The notes beneath the pieces were generated by a model that worked only from the letters and a program-made list of their open reading frames with translations, was not told where the DNA came from and did not search any database. From assembly GCF_001590685.1 (NCBI RefSeq), contig NZ_CP014616.1, positions 729,501-793,500 of the forward strand: a stretch of DNA of 64,000 bases, read 5' to 3'. The DNA comes from Sporosarcina psychrophila (GTDB lineage Bacteria > Bacillota > Bacilli > Bacillales_A > Planococcaceae). This document shows, piece after piece, positions 24,938-33,087 of the stretch. A program made the translations under genes and the position numbers. The first letter of the stretch is position 1. Every line of letters begins with the position of its first letter.

Positions 24938-25990
24938 CTAAACAGCGAAGTAAGCTTCGATGATTAACTTTGTCGTTTGTTCGTCCATCTCCAAATGCTT
25001 AACATCAGTTCCTTCAATAAGTTGCTGCGTGTTATTGTCATCGAAATTGAATGAGCGGGATAAGTAGGCATTGAATACGCTAATCATGCCGTTCAGCCTC
25101 TCTTCCTCAGCTGTCAGCATTCCAGGTTCTGCGTTCTCGATGATTTCCAACTGTTGAAAATCAAGTGCGTTTTTGATGAGAGATAGAAGATCGTAATTCG
25201 TCGCAGGCGAGGGGTTTGTAATGTTGTAAATCTTGCCAGCCTCCGCTTTACTTGCAGCCAATGCTAAAATATCAGCAACGTAATTGACTGGAACAAAGTT
25301 CGATGTTGCGTTTTTACTTCCGACGACACGGTAAATAACATCAGCCTTGTCAGAAGATCTAGCGATACGACGCTTGAACACATCAAGTGCCCTCATAAAA
25401 CCGTAAAGCGTGAACTCAGAATCAGCTTCGCCTGTTTCTGAATCACCAACAATAATTGAAGGACGGAATATTGATACATCCATACAATCGGAATAGGATA
25501 GGGCAAGGTGTTCGGATTTTACTTTGCTCTCTTCATAAGGATTATGAACGTTTGCATCGATTGGATAGAGTAATTCTACACCATGCGCACGTTTCCCAAC
25601 AGTGTAAGCAGTGCTGATATAAATGAATTGATTTACATTAAATAGTTTGGCCAATTCCAACGCGTTTTTTGTACCTTCGTAATTGACTGATAAGAGCTCT
25701 TCACGTAATTCTTCATCGAATTTCACAAGAGCTGCGATGTGATAAAACAGGTCGACTTTGCCTTGTAATTCATGAATGACATCGTCAGAAAGTCCGAAAA
25801 GCGGTTGTGTAATATCGCCGTTTAAAAGTTGGATTCTGTTCGCAGCATCCCCTGAGAGACTCGCGACAAGTCGTTGAGCTTTGTCCATATCCCGAACGAG
25901 TACAAATAATGTATGATCAGTCGTTTCTAGTAAGTTATTTAGTAATTTACCACCAAGAAAGCCAGTAGAACCCGTTAAGAAAATCGTCAA
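24938..25990 (-). CDS. Extended short-chain dehydrogenase/reductase (thioester-reductase-like)
   Basis: A 350-residue NAD(P)-binding protein: Rossmann start IFLTGSTGFLGGKLL, ALVKFDEELREELLSVNYEG, catalytic Ser in IYISTAYTVG and Y-x3-K in NPYEESKVKSEHLALSY (about residues 158-174). It resembles the male-sterility/thioester-reductase branch, which includes polyketide and fatty acyl reductases. An ATG 15 bases upstream (26005) lies inside the likely ribosome-binding site GGAGGG, so TTG 25990 is preferred. The substrate is unknown and it stands alone. Confidence 0.8.
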   Translation of the reverse strand: MTIFLTGSTGFLGGKLLNNLLETTDHTLFVLVRDMDKAQRLVASLSGDAANRIQLLNGDITQPLFGLSDDVIHELQGKVDLFYHIAALVKFDEELREELLSVNYEGTKNALELAKLFNVNQFIYISTAYTVGKRAHGVELLYPIDANVHNPYEESKVKSEHLALSYSDCMDVSIFRPSIIVGDSETGEADSEFTLYGFMRALDVFKRRIARSSDKADVIYRVVGSKNATSNFVPVNYVADILALAASKAEAGKIYNITNPSPATNYDLLSLIKNALDFQQLEIIENAEPGMLTAEEERLNGMISVFNAYLSRSFNFDDNNTQQLIEGTDVKHLEMDEQTTKLIIEAYFAV

Positions 25991-26153
25991 CCTAAATCCC
26001 TCCATGAATAGGACAGAAATTATCTCCGTCCAATTGCTATTCTAATTATCGCATATATGGTTGCTTAAGTGAAAAATTAGCGGTTTCATGTTTGAAATAA
26101 GGTCATTAGAGGAATACATGTTGTGGATTCGACATCAAGGAGGAACTTACAGC

Positions 26154-26306
26154 ATGAGAAAGATGGAAGAAACACAGATGGATTTGAAGAGAGAGAAAAT
26201 CATCCAAAGACTTGTGAAAGATGGGGTTTTCAAACTACATGGGAAACATCTTTACGAACTCCCGCTTTACGCACTTATGAAAGCCTATATAATACGTACC
26301 GAATAA
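26154..26306 (+). CDS. FbpA-like (Fur-regulated basic protein family) mini-protein
   Basis: A 50-residue basic protein whose core KREKIIQRLVKDGVFKLHGK (about residues 13-32) and following HLYELPLYALMKAY resemble the FbpA-type family of B. subtilis, small iron-starvation proteins thought to work with the FsrA small RNA. ATG 26154 has a strong AAGGAGG 9 bases upstream; a longer in-frame extension exists but lacks one. The segment AATTATCGC at 26043-26051 is only a weak Fur-box half, so iron control is unproven. A terminator follows. Confidence 0.6.
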   Translation: MRKMEETQMDLKREKIIQRLVKDGVFKLHGKHLYELPLYALMKAYIIRTE

Positions 26307-26311
26307 TATCG

Positions 26312-26346
26312 TACCGGCTGGAACCATTGCATCAGCCGGTATTTTT
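26312..26346 (+). terminator. Intrinsic terminator of the FbpA-like gene
   Basis: Stem TACCGGCTG/CAGCCGGTA with 12-base loop and TTTTT. Confidence 0.8.
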
Positions 26347-26419
26347 AGCGTGTATTGTCTTATGTTTAACCAATTGAGGTAAACTAGTGCGATAAGGTTC
26401 AGAATGGTGGGGAAATCCG

Positions 26420-27871
26420 ATGTTAGATGACAAGTTAAAAAAACTTCAAAGCGATTGGCTAGATGAAGCAACAATTTCTGCTATGCAGGTAAAGATGAGT
26501 AGCGGAGAGTTATCGGCTGAAGAGCTTACGTTTATGTATATTGACACGATCTCATATAGGAACAAAAATATAAATGCAGTGCTTGAGTTGAACCCACAAG
26601 CTGTACAGATTGCTAGGGCTCTTGACGTAGAAAGACGGGAAAAAGGGATCCGTTCACTTCTTCATGGTATTCCGATTTTATTGAAAGATAATATGGGGAC
26701 TCTCGACATGATGCATACGAGTTGCGGGTCACTTGCGCTTAAGGATTTCTATGCGGCGGAGGATTCTTTTCTCGTTAAGAAATTACGTGATGCGGGAGCT
26801 ATTATTCTCGGAAAGACGAATATGACAGAGTGGGCGAATTTTATGTCCGATCGGATGACGAACGGCTGGAGTTCACGTGGTGGTCAAGTGAATAATCCAT
26901 ATGGTTTATTTGATGTCGGTGGATCGAGTTCGGGGGCCGCTGCAGGCATTGCAGCAAATATGGCAGCTGTGGCAATTGGCACGGAGACGACCGGATCAAT
27001 CCTTAACCCGTCAGCGCAGAACTCACTCGTTGGCATTAAGCCGACTGTAGGAACAATCAGCCGTACAGGGGTGATGCCTCTTTCGTACACACAGGATACT
27101 CCGGGGCCTATGGCAAGGACCGTACACGACGCAGCAATTACATTTAGCCTGCTGATTGGCACGGACCCAGAAGACCCTGTAACAGCGGAGGCATCCCGTC
27201 TAGAAGGAATTGACTGGACGTCTGTGCTTGATAGTAGAGCACTTGAAGGTGTTCGTCTTGGCGTTGCACGAACGATTTTCGAACGAGAAGCATCAACGGA
27301 ACGTTTGAACCTTTTCGATGCCGCGCTCAAAGAACTTGAGGCAGCAGGTGCTGTAATAATAGATGATGTAGAATTAGGGACAATGGAAAATGACCTCGGT
27401 TATAATGTGCTTCTCTATGAATTTAAAGCGACCTTGAATGCGTATCTAGGGAAGACACCTGCAACAAATGCGATTCGTACATTGTCCGATATTATCAACT
27501 TCAACAATGAGCATGCAGAAGAAACATTGAAATTCGGTCAAGTGATGCTGGAAAAAGTGGAGCGAACAAGTGGAACGCTGACGGAAAGGGCTTATATAGA
27601 GGCACTTCTCCGCAATCGTCATTTGGCAGGGGACATCGCACTTGGCAAAGCACTTGATGAGCATGCTATTCAAGCGCTAGTATTTCCACAAGATCATGGA
27701 TGCAGTTTCGGAGCGGCAGCGGGTTTCCCATCTGTTACTGTTCCAGCAGCCTATTCCGAGGCAGGTGAACCGTTTGGCATTACATTTTCAGGGAAAGCAT
27801 TTACTGAACCTGAATTAATAGGCTATGCATACGCGTTCGAACAGCGTGTCAACGCACGGAAAAAACCTTAA
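26420..27871 (+). CDS. Amidase signature family protein
   Basis: A 483-residue amidase (AS family). The Ser-cisSer-Lys triad is visible: Lys in HGIPILLKDN (about residue 93), the Gly/Ser-rich GGSSSGAAAGIAANMAAVAI (about 170-189) and the nucleophile in GTETTGSILNP (about 190-200). It hydrolyses an amide of unknown identity. It lacks the gatA context (no gatB or gatC nearby), so it is not the tRNA amidotransferase subunit. The protein is cytosolic. Confidence 0.88.
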   Translation: MLDDKLKKLQSDWLDEATISAMQVKMSSGELSAEELTFMYIDTISYRNKNINAVLELNPQAVQIARALDVERREKGIRSLLHGIPILLKDNMGTLDMMHTSCGSLALKDFYAAEDSFLVKKLRDAGAIILGKTNMTEWANFMSDRMTNGWSSRGGQVNNPYGLFDVGGSSSGAAAGIAANMAAVAIGTETTGSILNPSAQNSLVGIKPTVGTISRTGVMPLSYTQDTPGPMARTVHDAAITFSLLIGTDPEDPVTAEASRLEGIDWTSVLDSRALEGVRLGVARTIFEREASTERLNLFDAALKELEAAGAVIIDDVELGTMENDLGYNVLLYEFKATLNAYLGKTPATNAIRTLSDIINFNNEHAEETLKFGQVMLEKVERTSGTLTERAYIEALLRNRHLAGDIALGKALDEHAIQALVFPQDHGCSFGAAAGFPSVTVPAAYSEAGEPFGITFSGKAFTEPELIGYAYAFEQRVNARKKP

Positions 27872-27945
27872 TCAGTTTTGTCAGAAATAGAGTGTAGCAG
27901 AGCCTATTATGATAAACTGAAAGGAATAGAGTGAAAGTGGGGATA

Positions 27946-29091
27946 ATGATGTCCTTCTTAGAAAATATGGACGAAATGTTTAAAGAAAAATGGAAGTTTG
28001 AGTACGAAATGCCAATCCAGGAGAAAATGATTCCTGAAATGCTGGCAGGTAAAGATATCGTTGCAGAGTCACCGACGGGTTCGGGCAAGACACTTGCATT
28101 TGTATTGCCACTTTTGCAATTGGTTGATGGCGATAAAAAACAAACGCAGGCGCTGATTATAACACCATCACAGGAACTGTCGATGCAAATCGTTAATGTT
28201 ATCAGAGAATGGGTAACAGGAACTGGTATCACGGTTACACAACTAATTGGCGGGGCCAATATGCAGCGTCAGATTGAACAATTGAAGAAAAAACCAACAA
28301 TTGTTGTTGGAACACCTGGTCGATTGGCTGAACTTATCAAGGTCAGAAAGTTGAAAATGCATGATATTCGTCACATTGTTCTTGATGAAGGCGATCAGCT
28401 TTTAGCGCGTGATCATCGTGTCGTTGTGAAAAATATGATTGAAGCGGCAAATCCGGAAAGACAAGTTATTGCCGTATCTGCGACAATTACAGATGAAATT
28501 GAAATTGTTGCTAGCAAGTTTATGAATGATCCAATCCGCATCCAAGTTGGAGCGGAAGAAATGCCGAAATCGGGTAAGGTCGTTCATTCATTTGTGAAAA
28601 CGGATGCACGGGACAAAACGGATGTATTGCGTGGGATTTCTTATTTGAATGGAATTCGTGCTCTTGCATTTATTAATAATGTGGATCAGCTTCGCATGAA
28701 AGAAATGAAGCTTAGGTATAACGAAGCACCAATTGCGGTTCTTCATTCAGAAATGACGAAATTTGAGAGACAGCAAACATTGGAAAGTTTCCGTAAAGGC
28801 GAGTTGAAGATTTTGATAGCAACTGATCTTGCGGCACGAGGGCTAGACATTGATGGCTTAACACATGTTATTCACATCGACGTGCCACATACGGTTGAGC
28901 AATATTTACACCGTTCAGGCAGAACTGGACGAGCAGGCGGAGATGGGGAAGTATTGACATTGTTGTCGTACCCAGAAGAACGAGATTATCGTAAGCTGAC
29001 TAAAGGAATTAAAACGGTTCAAAAAGTATGGTATAAAGGCCATCTTGCCGAAGGAAATTCAAAAACAATTGCAGCTCCTAAAAAGAAATAA
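27946..29091 (+). CDS. cshC: DEAD-box RNA helicase, CshC/YfmL type
   Basis: A 381-residue, single-module helicase lacking the C-terminal RNA-binding extension of CshA/DbpA. Motifs: Q motif PIQEKMIPEMLAGKD, I AESPTGSGKT, Ia TPSQEL, GG, Ib TPGR, II VLDEGD (D-E-G-D rather than DEAD), III SAT, V ATDLAARGLDI, VI HRSGRTGR. The layout follows B. subtilis YfmL, which acts in ribosome assembly and cold growth. ATG 27946 is chosen (GTGGGGAT upstream) over an upstream GTG. The last 15 residues are basic. Confidence 0.85.
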   Translation: MMSFLENMDEMFKEKWKFEYEMPIQEKMIPEMLAGKDIVAESPTGSGKTLAFVLPLLQLVDGDKKQTQALIITPSQELSMQIVNVIREWVTGTGITVTQLIGGANMQRQIEQLKKKPTIVVGTPGRLAELIKVRKLKMHDIRHIVLDEGDQLLARDHRVVVKNMIEAANPERQVIAVSATITDEIEIVASKFMNDPIRIQVGAEEMPKSGKVVHSFVKTDARDKTDVLRGISYLNGIRALAFINNVDQLRMKEMKLRYNEAPIAVLHSEMTKFERQQTLESFRKGELKILIATDLAARGLDIDGLTHVIHIDVPHTVEQYLHRSGRTGRAGGDGEVLTLLSYPEERDYRKLTKGIKTVQKVWYKGHLAEGNSKTIAAPKKK

Positions 29092-29128
29092 GACAAGCGC
29101 AAGGGATCTATATATGTCGGGAAAATTG

Positions 29129-29381
29129 CACGTGTGCTGATTAACCATTTATTTGCATAAAATACTGGTGAATAGGGCTTAAAAAATCCGTTTTCACTGA
29201 ATCATTTCCGGTTCGCTTTCGGCAAACTATTCACGACACATTTACCATGAGGCAAGTGTAGCTAGAAGTGACTCTGTCACTTCTAGCTACACTTTTTTCG
29301 GTAATCCTGTTGTGAATACAAGTAGCGCCCAGTAGGTGATCATGTTATTCACTGGTGATTTTTGATTAATCAATAGACGTG
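29129..29381. mobile_element. MITE-like element, family B, apparently complete copy
   Basis: About 253 bp with imperfect terminal inverted repeats: CACGTGTGCTGATTAACCA on the left and the complement of TGATTAATCAATAGACGTG on the right. Flanks are GGAAAATTG and GGAAAATAG, which may be a target duplication. Inside is a 19-bp perfect hairpin (29254-29294, AAGTGTAGCTAGAAGTGAC). There is no coding frame. Related copies are at 24081 and 24745, and a lone terminus is near 11849. Confidence 0.6.
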
Positions 29382-29385
29382 GGAA

Positions 29386-29464
29386 AATAGTTATATAAAT
29401 CGAGTGAAGGCATCCCCTAGCACCGTAGTGAATTTAATGGAATACTTTATTACCACATATCTAG
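29386..29464 (+). repeat. Dispersed intergenic repeat, family A, copy 3
   Basis: TATATAAATCGAGTGAAGGC followed by CCTAGCACCGTAGTGAATTT and TTTATTACCACATAT. It closely matches copy 4 at 30972-31095 in the second half. Confidence 0.55.
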
Positions 29465-29473
29465 ACAATAATA

Positions 29474-29528
29474 AAAAGGGCTATCCAGGAATCCAAGTGC
29501 ATTGGATTTCCAGGGACAGCCCTTTTTT
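29474..29528 (-). terminator. Intrinsic terminator of the methionine aminopeptidase gene
   Basis: A long interrupted stem: AAAAAGGGCTATCC and GGAATCCAA pair with TTGGATTTCC and GGGACAGCCC. T runs lie on both strands, 30 bases past the map stop. Confidence 0.7.
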
Positions 29529-29559
29529 ATATATATTGAAAGAACGCATTAGGCACTAA

Positions 29560-30354
<795 letters not shown>

Positions 30355-30373
30355 TCATATGGAGCTGAACAAA

Positions 30374-30408
30374 AAAGCCTACAAACTTAAAAAACGTTTG
30401 CAGACTGT
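30374..30408 (-). terminator. Terminator of the 38-residue gene
   Basis: On the minus strand AGTCTGCAAAC pairs with GTTTGTAGGCT (G-T pairs included), followed by TTTTTTG. Confidence 0.6.
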
Positions 30409-30412
30409 CGAA

Positions 30413-30529
30413 TTATTTCTTTGGGATTGTCGTGCTTGTTACTTTTTTTTCTTTCATTACTTTGCGAACAATCGGATAGACGATAGGCGCCAATTTAATA
30501 GCGGTTTTTAATAATTTTCCAATATTCAT
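30413..30529 (-). CDS. Small basic hypothetical protein, 38 residues
   Basis: A short minus-strand gene with AGGAG nine bases before its ATG and its own terminator just downstream. The product begins MNIGKLLKTAIKLAPIVYPI and ends VRKVMKEKKVTSTTIPKK: an amphipathic or weakly hydrophobic helix followed by a Lys-rich tail. No family is recognised. The signals around it make a real gene more likely than chance. Confidence 0.6.
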   Translation of the reverse strand: MNIGKLLKTAIKLAPIVYPIVRKVMKEKKVTSTTIPKK

Positions 30530-30592
30530 TACGAATCACTCCTAAACACAGCATTTGTTACTTTTTTCCCGAATAGGTGGTTTTATAAACAT

Positions 30593-30934
30593 TCACTTCA
30601 ATACTTTAACACCTTGAAAAACATTCCAAATTAGAATTGCTATGAGCAAAACTCCATAAACTAGCATGAATAAGACAGGTGTTAATTGCCAAAAACCAAA
30701 GTTATCACTAGGCATTACATTCAGGTCGTAGGTAAAGGAAAACATTGAAAAAGAAAAAATGATAAATCCTGCAATAAGAAGTACGACAGGAACAAGATGT
30801 GAAACGAGAGAGCGCTTGGCATGGTGTTTTACTTCACGGTCATCCGAAACGAAATAAATAATGACGGGTATAAGTAAAGGGGTGAAGAAGACACTAAAGT
30901 AGCATAGGGCGGCTAACAGTTTATTGTTCGACAC
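30593..30934 (-). CDS. DUF4870 family membrane protein
   Basis: A 113-residue protein with three to four membrane helices. The DUF4870 marks are LAALCYFSVFFTPLLIPVII (about residues 6-25), then the DDREVKHHAKRSLVSHL loop and a final LIWNVFQGVKVLK. Function unknown. It is read in the same direction as the 38-residue gene, 63 bases upstream of it. Confidence 0.8.
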   Translation of the reverse strand: MSNNKLLAALCYFSVFFTPLLIPVIIYFVSDDREVKHHAKRSLVSHLVPVVLLIAGFIIFSFSMFSFTYDLNVMPSDNFGFWQLTPVLFMLVYGVLLIAILIWNVFQGVKVLK

Positions 30935-30971
30935 ACGAATCCCTCCATTTTAGTTTAACTATATATATTGA

Positions 30972-31095
30972 GTAAATGAATCCCTAGATTAAACTTGGCG
31001 AAGAGGCCATACAAGGGTTAACTGGAGCCTGAGATTGGCGGCATCTCCTAGCGCCGCAGCGAATTTAATGGAATTCTTAATTTCAACATATGTAG
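30972..31095 (+). repeat. Dispersed intergenic repeat, family A, copy 4 (variant)
   Basis: AAATGAATCCCTAGATTAAA, GCGAAGAGGCC, then TGAGATTGGCGGCATC and CCTAGCGCCGCAGCGAATTT, with a TTCAACATATGTAGG tail. It appears to combine two halves of the family. It lies before the thiT promoter. Confidence 0.5.
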
Positions 31096-31120
31096 GATAA
31101 TTATCATCCCTGTTAATCAT

Positions 31121-31149
31121 CTTGCTTATAGGATCCCCATCTTATACAA
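31121..31149 (+). promoter_or_regulatory. thiT: Sigma-A promoter of the thiT transcript
   Basis: TTGCTT and TACAAT are separated by 17 bases, just upstream of the TPP aptamer. Confidence 0.65.
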
Positions 31150-31171
31150 TGAACTAGACAACTAAATTACT

Positions 31172-31262
31172 GGAACCACAGGGGGAGCCTATTTGGCTGA
31201 GATTGGACAGCACGTCCTGACCCTTAGAACCTGTAAGATTATTCTTGCGTAGGAATGTGGAT
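31172..31262 (+). ncRNA. TPP riboswitch (THI element)
   Basis: Contains the diagnostic blocks CAGGGGGAGCC, GGCTGAGAT and CCCTTAGAACCTG in order, followed by a late stem. A terminator hairpin (31281-31312) and thiT follow, so thiamine pyrophosphate should switch off the transporter by termination. Confidence 0.93.
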
Positions 31263-31280
31263 GGAAATTGACATATTCGA

Positions 31281-31318
31281 TGTCCCATCTATTTCGGGAT
31301 GTCTTTTTTTATGCCCAC
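31281..31318 (+). terminator. Riboswitch-controlled terminator
   Basis: GATGTCCC pairs with GGGATGTC (two G-T pairs) and is followed by seven T residues, between the aptamer and thiT. Confidence 0.75.
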
Positions 31319-31352
31319 ATCTTTCGCTGAGCTAGGAAAGGGATGAATTAAT

Positions 31353-31910
31353 TTGGATCGGAAAAGACTTCAACTTTTACTTGAAATAGCTATTTTAGGT
31401 GCAATTTCATTTGTACTTGATCAGATTGGTTTTAAAATGCCACAGGGTGGCTCGGTTACGCTGTCAATGTTGCCGATTGTTGTCATGGCATTTAGATGGG
31501 GGATTGCAGGCGGTATGCTGACTGGCTTCGTCAGCGGGTTATTGCAACTGATGATGGGAGGCTATGTCTTTAATATAATACAGGCTGCGCTTGATTACTT
31601 CGTGGCGTACACGTTGGTTGGAGTGGCAGGTGTTACACTTGCATGGCTGTTAAGTAGTAAAGTAAAAGGCAACAAAGGCTCAATGATTACAGCAATCGTT
31701 GTGGGGACAGTTATCGGTGGCCTACTTCGATACTTGATTCACTTCATTGGTGGAATTGTATTTTTTGCATCTTATGCACCTGAGGGACAGCCCGTATGGC
31801 TCTATTCACTCGTATACAATGCAAGTTACATGATACCTTCAATAATATTATCAGCAATTGTTGCGTCAATATTATTCACTACAGCACCGCGTCTTTTAGA
31901 GAGAAAATAG
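31353..31910 (+). CDS. thiT: Thiamine ECF-transporter substrate-binding subunit ThiT
   Basis: A 185-residue, six-helix S-component of the ECF vitamin transporters, which binds thiamine and pairs with the shared EcfAAT module encoded elsewhere. Marks: GAISFVLDQIGFKMPQGGSV, AFRWGIAGGMLTGFVSGLLQ, and W/Y-rich late loops (HFIGGIVFFASYAPEGQPVW). The start is TTG 31353 with AAAGGGATGA upstream. The TPP riboswitch confirms the thiamine link. Confidence 0.93.
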   Translation: MDRKRLQLLLEIAILGAISFVLDQIGFKMPQGGSVTLSMLPIVVMAFRWGIAGGMLTGFVSGLLQLMMGGYVFNIIQAALDYFVAYTLVGVAGVTLAWLLSSKVKGNKGSMITAIVVGTVIGGLLRYLIHFIGGIVFFASYAPEGQPVWLYSLVYNASYMIPSIILSAIVASILFTTAPRLLERK

Positions 31911-31953
31911 AAAATCGCCGTTCTGCCCAATGTGGGAGGACGGCGATTTTTTT
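31911..31953 (+). terminator. Intrinsic terminator of thiT
   Basis: AAAATCGCCGT pairs with ACGGCGATTTT and is followed by T residues. Confidence 0.85.
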
Positions 31954-31990
31954 AAAGGTAAGAAAGTATAAGTTGTTCTACATGGATCGA

Positions 31991-32198
31991 TGTCTAGACT
32001 CCAGACGTCAGCCCCTGGGCCCACACGAAGTGGGTCATGCAGTGGGGAGGGATTGAGCTACATCCCTCCTTGTTGCGACAGGATGTCGCGATTTTAGACT
32101 GCCTTCCTTTAATTTCAGTCTTGCCGAAAAGGCAAAGACCGCCTTTGTCTTCAAGTCTTTCAGCGCTTGTCGGGGCTAAACAGCGTCTTGCACTTTTA
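31991..32198 (+). repeat. GC-rich structured repeat, family C, copy 1
   Basis: Runs from GTCTAGACTCCAGACGTCAG to GTCGGGGCTAAACAGCGTCT and TTGCACTTTT. Inside are GGAGGGATTGAGCTACATCC, GTTGCGACAGGATGTCGC and CTTGCCGAAAAGGCAAAGAC. Related copies are at 51898-52047 (inverted) and 56421-56570. Its end touches the stop of the TspO-like gene. Confidence 0.75.
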
Positions 32199-32927
32199 TT
32201 TAGGTGTGAATGACTTTCGTCTGAAGAACATGAATCCTGCGATTGTAGCTGCAAGAAATAGGGCTGCGGCAGAGACGAATAGTTCATCAGCACCGTTTTT
32301 TACAGTGATACCTATAAATGCCCATATGAAGACAGCACTAAATGCTATATCCGCGTAATGGTATAAAAAATGAAGTGCAATAGCGGTTGCGATAGTCAAG
32401 TAGATGACGGTCCATAGCGGGTCACTTAGTCCCCAACCAGACCATTCATGCAAAGTAAGGACGTAACTGATATTTGCAATGGTCGCGACAAAAACCCATC
32501 CTAGATAGACAGCAATCGGAACTCTACCATGAATATGACTATTTTTTATAGAATAAGTAAAATAAATGGTTAACAGTGTTAAAAGAAGAAGCAGGTTGAT
32601 AATAATTGTCCATCCGAAGAAACCAAAATGCCAAAGCAAAATCCAAGTGATATTTAATAGGCAGCTGAGCACAAACAAAACTACCCTCCGATTGAATAAT
32701 GCATGATTAATGTTTACTGTGTTGCGCATAAAGCCGTATAACCAGATAGCGAGAAGCAGATAAATAACTGCCCAAATTGAAAAGGTATATCCTGCAGGTG
32801 TAAATAGTACCGGTAAACTATTAGAGATTTGCCCGGTTGTTTTTCCATTGATAGGCATTATATTCGCAGCTGCATTGACTAGAACGACCGCAATGAGCGA
32901 AAAGGTCATAATTATAATTCTAAACAT
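32196..32927 (-). CDS. TspO/MBR-like tryptophan-rich membrane protein
   Basis: A 243-residue membrane protein with seven or so hydrophobic segments and many Trp residues, of the type annotated as tryptophan-rich sensory protein in Firmicutes. N-terminal marks are ANIMPINGKTTGQIS, FTPAGYTFSIWAVIYLLLA; a later WTVIYLTIATAIALHFLYHY is also typical. It is longer than the classical TspO (about 160 residues), which binds tetrapyrroles; a comparable role is unproven. Its 3' end lies in the family C repeat. Confidence 0.7.
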   Translation of the reverse strand: MFRIIIMTFSLIAVVLVNAAANIMPINGKTTGQISNSLPVLFTPAGYTFSIWAVIYLLLAIWLYGFMRNTVNINHALFNRRVVLFVLSCLLNITWILLWHFGFFGWTIIINLLLLLTLLTIYFTYSIKNSHIHGRVPIAVYLGWVFVATIANISYVLTLHEWSGWGLSDPLWTVIYLTIATAIALHFLYHYADIAFSAVFIWAFIGITVKNGADELFVSAAALFLAATIAGFMFFRRKSFTPK

Positions 32928-33087
32928 ATTTAAATCCTCCTACTGAATAGTATACAGAGGAATGGTGGAACCTGCGAAGGAAAGTATGAACCTTCCGTCA
33001 CAATTGCATTATTTCGCATACCGAAAATTCATGTTATAATCAAGTTGTGTTTTTAGAAAATTTTGAATGAATTAAGGGGGAATAATA

